Assembly: GCA_021234155.1 (NCBI GenBank)
Contig: JAJEKV010000001.1
Location: 27,021,189-27,085,188 of the forward strand
Length of the DNA: 64,000 bases
Reading direction: 5' to 3'
Source: Isoetes taiwanensis
Taxonomy: Eukaryota > Streptophyta > Lycopodiopsida > Isoetales > Isoetaceae
Shown here: positions 1 through 12,350 of the stretch, one piece after another
Position numbering within the stretch: the stretch's first letter is position 1
Layout of the letters: every line of letters starts with the position of its first letter
Program-made: the position numbers and the translations under genes
Notes under the pieces: generated by a model
The model's input: the letters and a program-made list of their open reading frames with translations, nothing else
The model's database searches: none
What the model was told of the DNA's origin: nothing

Positions 1-715
1 CGTATGCAAATGTCAAAGTGTGAATTTTGAAAGCACAGTGGAATATTTAGACCACATTGTATCTCGCCGGCGTGTAGTCATGGATCCCAAGAAGATTCGA
101 GGCAATCTCGGCCCCGTACAGCAGCTCCGTGACCGAAGCTATGAAGTTTCTTGATTGGCCGGCTTATTACCGCAGATTTGTCCGAAGTTTGCCAAGATTG
201 CACTTACTTTGACTATGTTATTGAAAACCAATATCCAATGGCAATGGGATCTTTCCGGTGAAGTTAGTTGTGCAATGGATATGTCACTAAGAGGTTGCCT
301 TCACCCTCACTTATTCTCAAGCATCTGCATATGAGTAAACCTTATGAGGTTTGGCTACTGCATGCATGTGGTTATGCCATTGGTGCCGCTCTCTACGCAA
401 GATGGTAGGTGGTGGCATATGAAAGTCGCTAACTCAATGTCACCGAAGAACTATTCCAACGGCGATGTGAGTTACCGCAATGGTTCATACCAAAGTCCTG
501 AAACATTATCTCCGTATCATTGCGTGGAGTTTGTGGTTCGCACCGACACAAAGCCTTTTGAAATTCCCGCCAGAAAGCGCCGAGGTAAGTCCTGTAATAA
601 GGCAAGCAAGATGGTTGGACTTTCTTTCTCAATTCCATTTTCGTTGAAATTTTCCGGAAAGAATCCTGCCGCTGTTCTTCTAGGGTTCCTGGAATGTGAT
701 GGTCGTGGAATTGTT
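1..715 (+). mobile_element. Ty3/gypsy pol fragment: end of RT and RNase H
   Basis: Reading across frames gives the end of a Ty3/gypsy reverse transcriptase at about 40-110 (VEYLDHIVSRR, then VVMDPKKI, the usual 'YLGH-VS--G---DP-KI' segment). RNase H follows: ACGYAIGAAL at about 362-392 corresponds to the D-A-S-G-Y-A-I-G motif with Asp replaced, KNYSN near 448, and FVVRTDTK at about 532-555. The sequence after that resembles the RNase H tail leading to 'ADALSRVP' (about 630-690). Several stops and frameshifts make it non-functional. The same pol appears to resume as integrase at about 4640, so the LINE between them was inserted into it. The left end lies outside the window. Clade not determined. 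Confidence 0.75.
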
Positions 716-739
716 TAAAAGTCAAGTGCTACTTAAAGG

Positions 740-3700
740 GTATATTTAATTTTCTAAGAACTGTCAGTAAAACGGTAATGGGCAAAGCAAGTGAGGAAGG
801 ATGCAAAGAGACAACATTATTCCCATTACTCCACAACAAACTCACAAAACCGCGAACTCTATCACGTACAAACCTAATTCATCACCATCTACAACAATAA
901 TTCAAGAAGTCCCGCCAATGGTAAACTTCCATTTACTATTCGAACACCGTAAAGCTTTTGAAATAGCTTGCACCGAAGTCGAGGAATCGAGAGGCCGGGC
1001 AGTCACGAATCCTCGAAGATCCACAACCGCCTAAATCAACTACACCAACCAAAGCCACGCTATCGGGAGCGTAGTGTTTGTCACGCAAGAGCCAAGCACC
1101 AGATATTACTACGCGAAGAACCGGCTAGTCAATCTCACCAAACAGAGCCCTAACCTAACTTCAAAGTACCGCAGTAAGGAGGGCATAAAACCGCATAACG
1201 CTCCACGCCTCACCGATGAAGGCCGCAACAAGGGCGAGAGAGGGCTCACAATCTACTAAAACCGACTCACAAGGGCATTCACCTTCTCGATACAACGGGT
1301 GTGCACCACCGCCACGTAAGCACCCTCTAACCTTCTGCGGGGGAAGTGAGCTCCATGTCCACGTCCAAACCGAGCGCCATCGGTGAACCCTGTTTGCAGA
1401 CCACTTCCTGTCTGGCGGGGCAATGTGTCATAATAGCACTTAAGAAGACCGCATTAAAAGCAAGAAGACACAACATCTCAATGAACCTTCCAAACTCGCA
1501 CTACCACCATCATCCCTCGAGGGACTTAGGTATGTGTGTAGCTATCACTCCCCGCCACGTTTCCCAAATAGCCCTACACGCCTCTTAAAGCGAGCTCAAA
1601 AGAACTCCTAATGGCTAGCTGACCATCCCAATACTAACTCTTCAAGGTGAGCATGAGGCTCTCGCCCAACGCTCACAAGGCCCCAGCATGGCGCCTAAGG
1701 CAAGTGCGCAGGGGGTAGAGGAACCTACAAGAAAGGAGAGAAGCGCAGGATAACCGAGGCATAATCTAGCCGGAAGAGCACACGACATGATCCCAAGCCC
1801 AACACTCCCGTGGAGAAAAGGGATGCATGTAAGGCCTGAGACTATACAATGCCTGTGGCAACTCCACATGCATGACGGCTTCCCAAACGCCACACAATGG
1901 CTAAGAGGATCAAGAACAACAACGCCGCACTGTGAGAAGTATTCCCATCCCGCAGCACGCTCCAGTCGTTCTGGTATCAACACCTTACTACGCAGCCAAA
2001 TCCGTAATGGCTGCCCCTATCCTCTCATGACACTTCCACCAAGCCACTTTAATAAATCGCTCTTCATCATCCCCTTACCCCACACAAAAATTTCGAACAA
2101 TCTTATCCAAAGCCCGTATCTTTACCTCGTGAGCCAGCATCGCAGATGTCAGATACACATGAGTGCTAGCAATCGAATTTGGCAATAATGGATCCTACCC
2201 GCCATGGACAACTCAGTTACCCTTCCACCAATTGAGATGTTTCCGCACCCCCGCAAAATCTCATCCCACACCTCCCATGGAAACATCCCTCCAAAGGGAA
2301 TACCCGCCAGCCTTAGTACACACACATTATTACCTCGAAGCACCTTCCAAGGGAATAGAGCCAAAACAAGGGAGGCGAGTCACCGGGCCCATATGTAATG
2401 CGAGCACTTTACCCCCAATTCAAGAATGCCCGAGGCCAAGGAGAAAGCATCTAACAAACCTTCACATTCTGCAGAATTCCTTCCGCCACCAAGAAGAGGA
2501 AAGTGTCATCTGTAAACCGGTTAATAATCATCGGGCTACCATCCCGCATCCAAGCCCATCCACCACTCTCCCTCCATCGCAGCCTAAAAATAACTTGCCT
2601 CGCCACAATCGTGAAACAAAATGGCGCCAAAGGGTACCTCGGGCTAATCTCTCCGCTTCTAAGGAGAAAAGGCGAGGGTTCACCGCACACCACCAGAGTC
2701 TGTACGACTCCATGCTCACATGATCGCCTCGTGAAGCTGGACTACACCCCAATGCTAACATCATGGCGCATAAGAACTCCTAACTAGACACTATCGTAAG
2801 CTTTGGCAAAGTCAAGCTAAGATAAATGCATTGACTGTTCTTCCGCCCAATAGAGGCTCTATAATGCAGCGAACATTATCAAAATGTTCCTCCTAGACAA
2901 ACCCAGATCGCGACCTTACTAATGGAAGAAGTCAACACCGGCCTAAACCGGGCTGTGGCTTTCGCTAATAATCTTATATACACGTAGGACAACAAGGAGA
3001 TAGGCCTCCAATCATTAATAGTAGGAAGGTCGCTAACCTTAGGAATCAAGGAAATGCATGCGATCTAAGATCCTATCCATTTGAGAAGACTCAAGAACTC
3101 AAGATACACCGTACACCCACCACCACTCACCCCTAATAAGTCCGAAAAGAACTCCACAGGATTTTCATCCAAAATTCCAGGACTTTATCCTTGGCCATGC
3201 ACATACATGCCGCAGCCTAAATCCTTCCGAGAGCTCCCGCCTAAGCTCTCACGCTTAGATGGCTTAATGTACCCCAAAACAAGCTCACATCTCCCGCCAT
3301 AGGGAAGAGGCCGCGAAAAAACCCCGAGAAATGGGTATGCAATATACTTCCTCGCAGAAATCGATCCTCCAAAGTCCCAGCCATCGCAGTGCCAAGCGGA
3401 CGCCATAGATGCCGCGATATCGCCAGCTTCTAGTCAGCTTCTAAGACCGACGTAACTTGTGTCCCTCCTTCAACCGCGGTCAGCTTCACATCGCTCTCCC
3501 AGACTTTAACCTGCTCCGTAGCAACAATACCGCAACAATCGCAGATTCTCCCACGCCATCGGCAATGCGACCTCAATCCTTCCAACTCCCCGATAGAGAC
3601 CATATGTACCCCGCTTCCCGCCGCATTACACGCTTACCAAAGACTCGGGTAAAACGCTTCACCTCGCTACCATACCAGGTATTACCCTTCGTGAGATGAA

Positions 3701-4640
3701 AAGGTATCACACAACTCCCCGGCAATCAGTCGAACGTGACGCTTTAAGCCGCGTTCAACTAACACCGCCCCTGGGAGGGGCCGAGGCAACCCATCCCCGA
3801 CCGACAAACCCGAGGGTAATGATCGAAAATGGAGGTAGACAGAATGTTATTCGCGCAAAGAGGGCACACCATCCAGGCGCATGGGGAAGCATAACACCTG
3901 GCCATGCCTACCTCGCACTAATCGGCTTATATTACAATAGGTGAAAGTACATTGTCCCTGTGGACCTCAACCAAGGCCAACTCGCAACAAATGAGACCAC
4001 ATCGGGTCCCTCTCAAATCCATGCACACCCGGTGTTCCGTAATCCGTAGAAAGCAATCCCTCTACTACTTCTACCATATTGAAGTCCCCTTAACAACAAC
4101 TAAGCTTAATTCGCAACTCCACCAAGGGCTCGCGAACTTATTCAACCGTGGCCCATAAAGCACTTCACCGAGAAGGCCGATTAGGGCATGTAAACATTAA
4201 CAATCCCCCACTCTTGCCCCTCCTCCAACCACTTAATTATTGCCCAATCGACCAAACGCGTGACCGGCTGCAGAAAACACGCGGACTGCGACATCCATCC
4301 TCCAAGCAATAAGAGGTACCCCACTAGTCCGCCTGTAATAGCTACTAGAGGCAAATCAGCTCTCGGGCCAACCATATCCATGAGCCTAGACATATCACCC
4401 TGTGGATACACTTATGCTCCTGAATGCAAACAATATCGTGGACGCTAACCGCCGGCGTTAAAGAAACACGCCCTCTTACTACTAGAGGATTCCGCGACTC
4501 CCCCGCATATTCCAATCCAAGGATCACCCTATTCATCCCTTCCTGAGGAGAAGTGTCCACTCCACATGCCTACCCACCGTGCCATCACCCACCTTACGTG
4601 AGTCATCATCTAGAGCCGAGGGATTAATCATTAATGTGAT
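740..4640 (-). mobile_element. LINE (non-LTR) retrotransposon, decayed
   Basis: Read on the minus strand, this is an ORF2-like LINE polyprotein with many breaks. The endonuclease start is at about 4540-4420: NPLVVR followed by HDIVCIQEHK, the plant L1-type 'RGLGNP-TVR...DIVCLQETK' start. A second endonuclease segment at 4411-4181 ends EGQEWGIVNVYMP, matching the 'IVNVYGP' motif. The reverse transcriptase core is at 2693-2451, with GEISPRYPLAPFCFTIVA (QGDPLSPFLFILV motif) and RFTDDTFLFL (the FADD catalytic box with Ala replaced by Thr). The post-RT region runs to about 1640. The outer limits, including the 3' end toward 740, are estimates; no poly-A tract or target-site duplication was found. 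It interrupts the gypsy pol described on either side. Confidence 0.75.
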
Positions 4641-5500
4641 CCCTATATTTTGAGTATGCGATCTATCCAAGCTACCCTCGGGATGCTTGGGATATCCAAA
4701 ATGGACTCCTCGTATCATATAAGGGGACGATTTATGTTCCCGCCAGACACTTTGAGAAAGCAATTGTTGAGCTTCTAATTCATGATGCACCTTGGCGTCG
4801 GCATGGAGGTGAATGGAAAACTATGAATCGCTTCAAGAGAATGTTTCTTTAATCGCCTAGCTTGAAAGAGGATGTGCGCGTGAATATGTGAAAGTCGACT
4901 TGTCGCCAGTTAAAGCGAAGTCGAGGCAAGACTCCGTATATTGCAACCTCCGCCGCTGAGAGGAGAGATGGAGTGAAATTCCCATGGATTTCATTGTGAA
5001 GTTGCTCGCATCGCATCACTATACTCGTGATACTTGTCATTGTGGATAGTCGACGGCGCATGCACGCTTATACCTCATTAAAGACGTCGATATTTTTGAA
5101 GCGCGGCCAAGGCCTATATGCAGCATGTATTTCCTATTTTTGATTAACAAATCTATTGTGTTTATCGAGATGAAATTCAATCGGAATTCTCTCGCTGAAT
5201 TGCTCTTCAGAGTTGAAATGCACCTTCGCCTTCAGTGGAGATCATCCTAAACGGATGGGCAAACTAAAGAGTGAACAATTCTCGAGGATATACGAGATCC
5301 ATGCGTGGCCACTCAAATCCGCATGGGGAGGACTATTTGCCACCGTAGAGTATGCTTACAATAATGGGTTCCAATCAGAGCATCAAGACTAGCCCGCTTG
5401 TGGCTATGTTTGGGAGAAATTCCAGAGGACTCAGACGCTGGTTTTGATGGGTCAGTAAAACGATGTCGCTTATAAGTATGCTTTGAAGGCATGATGTGAC
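4640..5500 (+). mobile_element. Ty3/gypsy integrase fragment (continuation of left pol)
   Basis: Integrase read across frames: the zinc-binding N-terminus at about 4725-4850 (RGRFMFPPDTLRKQLL, then a segment matching HDAPWGGHGGEWKTMNR once frames are switched), then EYVK at about 4882 and PMDFIV at about 4980-5000, the 'MDFI-GLP' start of the catalytic core. FSGDHPK and GQTKE at about 5230-5270 match 'AYHPQTDGQTE', which carries the third catalytic residue. VEYAYNNGFQS at about 5345-5380 and TSPLVAMFGRNSRG follow. This order joins in frame logic to the RNase H at the window start, so both are treated as one element split by the LINE. Multiple stops; inactive. Confidence 0.75.
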
Positions 5501-5649
5501 ACTTGGGTTGTGTCAATTACATATGAGACAAAACCCGTGATCGGGCAAGGGCACATGCCAATTTGTCGAGTCCCATCGAGCCGCATGGGTGGCTCTTCGC
5601 TGTGGTCTTCCCCAAATCAAAAGAAAAAGCACACGCCATCGCTTTCGCG

Positions 5650-5750
5650 GAAAGAAACCAAAGCTCAGACGATGGAGTCGGTATGAGGGATGAACTCCTC
5701 ATTGTATTACCTGCGGAGTGCACCGTGAGGCGACTAGGGATGTCACAAAG
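5650..5750 (+). repeat. Copy I: 3' remnant of the 5' LTR
   Basis: Matches the last 100 bp or so of the LTRs ending at 46489, 14853 and 56844. Shared words include 'ggatgaactc', 'cctgcggagtgcacc' and the LTR end 'ggga-gtcaca'. The rest of the LTR is missing on the left, where a gypsy integrase remnant abuts. Confidence 0.6.
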
Positions 5751-5751
5751 G

Positions 5752-5766
5752 GTGTATTAGAGCAAT
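5752..5766 (+). other. Primer-binding site, copy I (tRNA-iMet type, degenerate)
   Basis: 'tgtattagagcaatg' directly follows the LTR end and aligns with TTGGTATC-GAGCAATG in copy II. The plant initiator-Met PBS consensus is TGGTATCAGAGC. Confidence 0.55.
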
Positions 5767-5769
5767 GTT

Positions 5770-8700
5770 CTTGAGACCAAGGGCAGCATCACATGCTTCC
5801 CAAAGAGTACTAACTTAGTAGAATTCCTAAACCTCAAAAGTGAAAAAAAAAATATTCTCATTTTTGTGGTAGTATATGCTAAGTTATAACAAGAAATTGA
5901 ACTAAAATTTCACTATGGGTTCGTTTCGATGGTATGCTTCGCAGCATCGACCTAAAATTTAGATCAAGCCCCGTTAATAAAATTACGAGTAATCGCCATA
6001 ATCACCTTCAAACTTAAAGGATTTGAACAAGATAATATGCTGTGGGATCGAATCTCTAAGATAGGGTTTAGCTAGATTTGCTCATTACAATTCCTAAGAG
6101 TATAAGTCTAGAAGTTGCATGTTTTAGGCAAAAATGCAAAATTACTCACAAGATTTCGCAGCCCCACTCCAAAAATTTAGATCAGCCTCTAGTGCACAAA
6201 TTCATGAGTAAAATCTCGCTTAGAAAACTCCGGCAAGTACATGTTTTGGGTTAATATGTGCCTTGACTCATGAAAACGAAAGTAAACTTAGAATTTGACC
6301 TAAAATTCAGGGCTAAGCTATAACAGACCCAAACCCTTCTCATTTGTAGACTTCGCTTAAAAGTTAGCTCCTCGCGATTTCGAAGCGATTTCTTTGGGCT
6401 TCAGAGTTCGATTGACATGAAGGCGAAAGCATGGCTAACAAACAAACCGCCTATCACCCTACGAAAAGCCTACCAAGATAAGAGGTATATAGCGATACGC
6501 CAGCCTACTTCGAGAGCGCCGAGGAGACCAACTTCCATCACCGAGAGGGCACTTCTGACGAAGCCATACGTGGAGGAGGGATCCGGCGATCACTAGAAGA
6601 ACTCCGCTTTCTGACCTCCAACCGTGGAGTTAGATGGAGAAACGGCGGAACTGGAAGGCCTCGATAGACGAGACTCAAAGAGAATTCGGTAGATTGAGCT
6701 GTGAGATACAAGAACAAGAGAGGGCGTATCAAGATGTGTCGCCAAGGCAACGATGAACAAGGAGGCCACCCTCGGTCACTTTTAGAAGAAGAGATGCAGG
6801 CCCTGATTCAATGTACAGGAGGCTAAGTCAACACCGCCAGAAGCCGAAAGCAGTCGAAGAAAAGAAAAACGAAGAATGGGAGTATGGAGGAAAAGAAGAA
6901 ACTCATGGGCAAAGGCAAGGAGGAGCCCAACTAAAGAAGACCCATGATAAAGATCGGCCACGTAAGGAATGCAATCTCAATCAGCCATCATCCCTCCTGA
7001 TGACTTAAATCGATGAAGATTACGTGCGGGCTCTACCAAGTGAGGTAGGGAGTTCTCCAAACCAAGCAGACGATCTGACGGACAGGATCGGGCAGATAGC
7101 TGCATAATTCCCACCCTACCCCACGTGGCGTAAGGAGAAGGATCCAAAGAAGTCACTGACCGCCTCGAGGTCTTATGTGGTAGACCATCTGTGGTCTACC
7201 AAAGAAATCAAGGCCTACAAAGAGTAATTAAGAAGTGGGAGGCCTACAACTCCTACTACCGTGCCAATAAAGTAACATATGTCTAAGGAGGATGGCCATC
7301 AAAGAAGAAGGCCCTCAAGCCACCTCCTTCCAGAGAAACCCATTCCTCCCAAGAAACCAAGAGAAGGGAAGCCCTGATCAAGACCTGCCCCAAGCAACCG
7401 AGATCCCAAGATTTTCGCAGAGAGAAGCCACGGCCTTCTTCCTCATCCCCCGAGCACCATTCACAAAGCGCTCGTGAAGGAGATCGTGACAGAATTCACA
7501 CGTAACATGAGGGTTCACAGCTAGATGTCGCTTAGGCAAGAAGTGTACCGAGAGCGTAATGGGTAACAAGATTTCTGAAGACTCGAGAGCGCAAGTACCC
7601 ATGCATGCCAAGAGTGGACCCTAATGAACAAGGACACAATTAGCTAGTTATATTAAAGGAGAACGATAAATCTTGTAAACAATAAATTTTGTAAATAAAA
7701 AGTTGTTTTGAGTAAATTTAAGTGCGAAATACCGTTGTTAATCAAAGTTGAATTAGCAAAAATTGCCTTTTGTTTTAGTTAAATGGACATCTTATGGTCA
7801 AGAAGAGAGTTACTACCAGATGCACCAGCATCGCATCTAAATTTAGGTCGCCTCAGCACCGTGAGTATATTTCATCAAAAGTGGGTCCTAAAACATCTAA
7901 AGTGGTCAGATCTTTGCATATCTCGATGAGACCATCATGTTTTGACCCTACTATCCCGCTTTAGATAAGTTTTGACCAAATAGGTTAATTATTCACTCAG
8001 ATGCACCGTGACCTCGACCTAAATTTTAGGCCAGCCTTCTAGCTGACACCGTGAGTAATTTCAACATTACCTCTTTCACGCCACCTCCAATTGACCTCAA
8101 GTTTGTTGCAATAGGTTCATTAGATAATCTTATTCATGCTCAAACCCCTCAAATTAGCCTTCAACCTCTCATTTGACCTTAAAATGGGTGATTTGTCAAA
8201 CCCAAAATTTTTCCAAGTTTTCCAAAATTAGGCTATTCTCCTTTTCCCATAAATAGGCTCCCCATATCTCACTTAGCATCTTACAGTTTGTTCCTGTTTT
8301 AGGCTACGCATTTTCCAACTCCCCTTAGGGCTTCAAGAGTCAAGCGAGTTAGCCCTTAGCTTCAAAGATCAATGGCACCCATTTCAAAGGATGGTACTTC
8401 GCTCATGTATCGGTGGCCGATGTCAATGCCATCTTTGCGCTTTTCCGTAAGGAGATAGACATTCAAGCCATCTTGCAGCAACCCCATCCTACATGGAAGT
8501 CATGATCGAGTTCCAAGCTAGGGTAGGACCATCCATAGTACCTTGTAATGTGATATTTTGTCTCTGCTGCCCCTCTGCCACTTTGAGGATGTCCCCAACA
8601 TTGCTGGCACCAATAACAAGGTTGCTAGATTGCCGACTACATGGTCATGAAAGCGAATAGGGCTTAAGCATTCTCCTACACCATCGCCATAGCCATCTTC

Positions 8701-9990
8701 CTCTCTCAACCGCGTCTAAAACCCAATAGGGGAACCCTATCCCCGCCTCTAGCCTCTTCGCCAGGTCACTCCCATTGCAATATCAAGCGTAGCGAAGGAA
8801 GAGCCGAAGGCAAAGAGCTCGACTCGAAGATCTAAGACTACGCCGTAGTTCCCGACCGACCAAAGATGCTAGTTGTATAGAGATACACCCTTCTAATTTC
8901 AAAACTGCAGACTCCATATCGATTGCTCCCCGCCGCTAGGTATCGCTGCCTAGCCCCCATCATCGTCAATGCCAAGAATACTTACTCCTAAGTGATATCC
9001 AAAACCCGGTCGCAGAGCCGTGGAGTACATACAAGATGAGTTGTCGCGATCTTCATGGGTAATAACCAGACATTCTCGGGCCGAGTTCATCGGACGGGGA
9101 GGCTCCTCGACTTCCCCAATCCAATGGTGAAGCGGGAAGCCAACACCTATACCGGAGTCGACTTCGTGACATCATCCGCATATAGCAAAGATCCCAAGAA
9201 ATGATGATACCGACCTCGCCGTAAGAAGAATTCTAATGCCATCCAAGAACAGATGGGGATCCGGTAAAGACCACAAATATTTTGATGTTAGTTCTTCGAC
9301 ACTACCCTACTGTGTCCGTAGAGAAGAGGCTAGATCGACCGGTCTTAATCACCCTCAACAATAAGGGACTACGACCACGAAAAATCTACCGATGAATATG
9401 CAGGAAGACATAGAGCGGCGTCTCGAGCCTGAAGAATCATCAGCCGACGCCGATGTCGCTAAGGTACTACCTTCCTCCGCTATTGATTCGAGAATACGGC
9501 CATCCAATCGCAGTTCACCCATAAGGGGCTTAAGAAGGAGGGTCTTCATGCTCATCGACTCGATTCGTAGGTACGTTCTACCGAATCTCCCATCGGGCTG
9601 ATCATGTCATCCTAGTCAAGAGGAACGCAGGCACTTGGATATTTTCGACTTCATGTACCCTACCGATGGCAAAGGAAGATTAGTAAAGGATCACGCCTAC
9701 ACTTCGATCGCTAGTAGAAGACTTGCGGACGTACTTTGCTGTATTAACACCGAATATCCTCGAACTCGACACCCTGGTGAGGGAACGCACTCCAAGTTAA
9801 AAAGTTCATTCAGATAACCCATCCTACCGATTCCAAGAATAGTTAATTTCTTGATCCCTACATTGTAACCGAAGTTTATCCGTGATATATAAATACATTT
9901 TATTTTGGCATTCTAAATGTTTTGCTGATGTATTTTGCTTCCATAACTATATCAACAAACACATATAATGCAATAAAACAAACAAAGCTA
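5770..9990 (+). mobile_element. Copy I: long leader between PBS and gag
   Basis: About 4.2 kb separates the primer site from recognisable gag, and copy II has a matching block at 46510-50790. AT-rich blocks at 5800-6350 and 7650-8330 share a motif around 'gacctaaatttaggtc'; the second ends in a TATA-like 'cataaatagg' near 8245. Lys/Arg/Glu-rich broken reading frames lie between and after them: 6420-7600, and 8370-9830, including a frame with RRRVFMLIDSIRRYVLP at about 9535-9590. An AT-rich, 3'-UTR-like stretch closes the block (9840-9980). I cannot assign a function; it could be duplicated gag and LTR material or a captured gene. Confidence 0.5.
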
Positions 9991-9999
9991 ACCGAAGGC

Positions 10000-10650
10000 T
10001 ACGATCTATTTGTATATGCCTAGAGGTCCGTGAACAAAATTTAACAAGACTCTACGAGCGCATAGAGATGAAGAGACGCCTACTGCATAAACATCTAGCA
10101 AGGAACCTCAGACGAAGAATTCGGGTCCCATGACTTCCTCGAAGAGGAGATGTCGCGATGGATCCTGGGATTCAAGAGATAAAGGCCCTATTATCACAAG
10201 CGAGGGCTGACTAATAACGCCCAGTTGCCGCAAGCACCACCTCGTAAGACTCGAAAGGATAAGAAGAAGAGAGCAAGAGAAGGAGGTCCTCTAGCACTAA
10301 TCCTTTTCGACACAAGCTCGATTCTGACTCGATTCCGAGGGAAGAAGTGGAACGATGCAGACTTGCTGGGAGACTAATACTGTGGACAAGGACCTCGACT
10401 ACCAAGAAAGTAGACTCCGTGACCGAGCAATGTGTGGAAGGCAAGAAAGCCCGCTGTGATTCGAGATGTTGAAGGAAGCTTTGACAACCGCCCCAACCCC
10501 TCGCCAGACCAGAAGGACAAATCCTGTATTTACCTGATGCAAGTAAGATCGCCATTGTGCAAGACTAATGCAGAAGAGCTTGATAGTAGCTATGACTCTA
10601 AGATGAACTACCAAACACGCCAATCTCACTCATGACCAAGAGTTGTTTTG
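10000..10650 (+). pseudogene. Copy I: gag remnant
   Basis: This segment is collinear with copy II from about 50790. Shared text includes 'gaggagatgtcgc' near 10144 and 'agataaaggc' near 10177, and both encode broken, Lys/Arg/Glu-rich, coiled-coil-like frames typical of retroelement gag. No zinc knuckle is readable. It runs straight into RNase H sequence where copy II has protease and RT. Assignment as gag rests on position and composition. Confidence 0.45.
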
Positions 10651-10860
10651 CAATTGCCGAGATTAAGACCCTGGAGGCACTACCCGCTGGGAAGGTAGTT
10701 CCAACCGACACCTGACATCGAGTCTCCAATATTTGTTCACGCGAACCACATCTCAACCCGAGGCCTAAGGTGGATGAGTCTCTAAGAATACCATTTTGAT
10801 ATAGTTTTATAAGCCTGGAAGCTCACTGTGGTAGCAGTATTTAATCTTCAAGGCATCCTC
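10650..10860 (+). pseudogene. Copy I: RNase H C-terminal remnant
   Basis: 'ttgcaattgccgag' and 'tggaggcactacc' lead into a segment matching 'KFHLDTDHR-L', then a 'RPKVDES'-like stretch equivalent to 'R--RWMEFL' and a final piece equivalent to 'NVVADALSR' near 10830. It is collinear with 53.77-53.97 kb in copy II. Only the C-terminal third of the domain remains, and the catalytic N-terminal motif is gone. Confidence 0.6.
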
Positions 10861-11089
10861 CGACAACAAGAGTCCATCGCGAACATAACTAACGCTTCAC
10901 CAAATAGATTTCGAAAGAAGACGCAAAGGTTTGCCTATATTTGCATCAAGGAAGTGTGGGCGAGCTTGTGCAAGGAGGCAAGAACGTATATGAGAGGGAG
11001 GACCGTAAGAATTTTAAGAAGGAAGGTAACCTTTCAGGGATCATAAGAATAAGTTGTGTGCCCGAAGCCATCGAGCGAGGAAGTTGATT

Positions 11090-11790
11090 CTCCACTATTA
11101 CATACAACAGCCCAATAGCCGGGCCACGCAGGATTTGGTTATGGTACATTATTACTTCAAAGTGCGCGCAGCTAGCTTATTATTAGTCAGTGGATGAAGA
11201 AGGTGATAGCTCGCTACATCAAAGAGTGCGTCGGGCTTTTAGTCGCCAGATGAAGGCAGAAAGTACCGAATTTCAGATACTGGCGGTAACGGCCAAGTGG
11301 GAAGTCATCAATATGGACTTCATAACAGTATTCCGAGGATAGCAAGAGGAAAAGATGCCCCGATGTATTAAGCGTCGCATGTCACGAAAATGGTACACTT
11401 TGTGCCTTGCGTGACCACCGACATTAATCCTGATACATCGCCTTCTTCAGCGAAATCTTCGTGCTCCATGGTATGTCGAGAGAGATCATCTCCTACGTAG
11501 ACCAAGTTCCTATGAGTGCCTTTGACAGATCTTTTGCAACCATCCAATTTAAGATGTCCATGAGACGGCCTATATCATCCCTCGCACGATGTAAAGCAAA
11601 ACGAATCCACCAACGCATCTTGGAAGATATACTAAGAAACTATGTCCGGAATGGGGCGGAAGAGGCGGAAGATTACATTCACTTGGTTGAGTTCGCTTAT
11701 AATATAGTAAGCACCAAGCAGAATCATCCCAGATGCCGCTCATGATCAACTACGGCTACCAATGTCTAATTCCGCATAATTTGGCAATAA
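11090..11790 (+). pseudogene. Copy I: integrase remnant
   Basis: Readable segments: KWEVINMDFIT at about 11296-11328 (start of the catalytic core), HGMSREIIS at about 11466-11490 followed by YVDQ where active enzymes have D-R-D-P, so the second catalytic Asp is lost, LEDILRNYVRNG at about 11620-11655, EEAEDYIHLVEFAYN at about 11660-11705, and LMINYGYQ near 11738. This is the usual Ty3/gypsy integrase order. Several frame changes confirm that it is inactive. Confidence 0.75.
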
Positions 11791-12199
11791 CTCGCGGTCA
11801 GCGTAGAGGTTTCACAGTCGTTGGTCGTACAATGTTAGCCTAGTAAGAGGTCCGAGATATCTCTGCGTTAGCGAGCTTTCCATTAAAGAGCCGCCGCCGA
11901 CAAGCACCTGGACGCTACGAGAGTTCCAAGTTGGTAATAAACGGCCCCCGCTCATGATCGATCAAAGTGAAGCGTGCAAAGTCTCGATCGTAAATTGTGG
12001 GCAGTTTGTTCCAAAGGTAATGCCCCTCTGACAGCCAAGAGAGTGTAACCAATCCTACAAGTTAGAGCCAGATTAATCGAAAATTCATAAGTCTTCCATC
12101 GAGTTTGGTCACAGCCGGTTACCCAAACCCGTATAGTCTTGGACATGCCAACGCTTGTTGGAAATGACAGTAAGAGCGCCTAGAGATAGTCCTCTAATC

Positions 12200-12350
12200 G
12201 ATCCTTGATAAGGCTTATCAAGAAGACAAGGAGATCGAAGTTTCTCCAATATTTGGTCAAGTGGAAACACTCGCCATGGAAGACGCCGATATGGGTGAAT
12301 TTAAGAAGGGACCCCGATAAGGCAGTAACGCAATTATGGAGAATGGGATC
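12200..12350 (+). pseudogene. Copy I: chromodomain remnant after integrase
   Basis: One frame reads RRSKFLQYLVKWKHSPWKTP, then W-V-N, then RRDPDKA, matching the chromodomain core 'YLVKWKG-P--D-TWE'. A chromodomain at the end of integrase defines chromoviruses and is thought to target insertion to heterochromatin. It supports the clade call for copies I and II. Confidence 0.7.
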
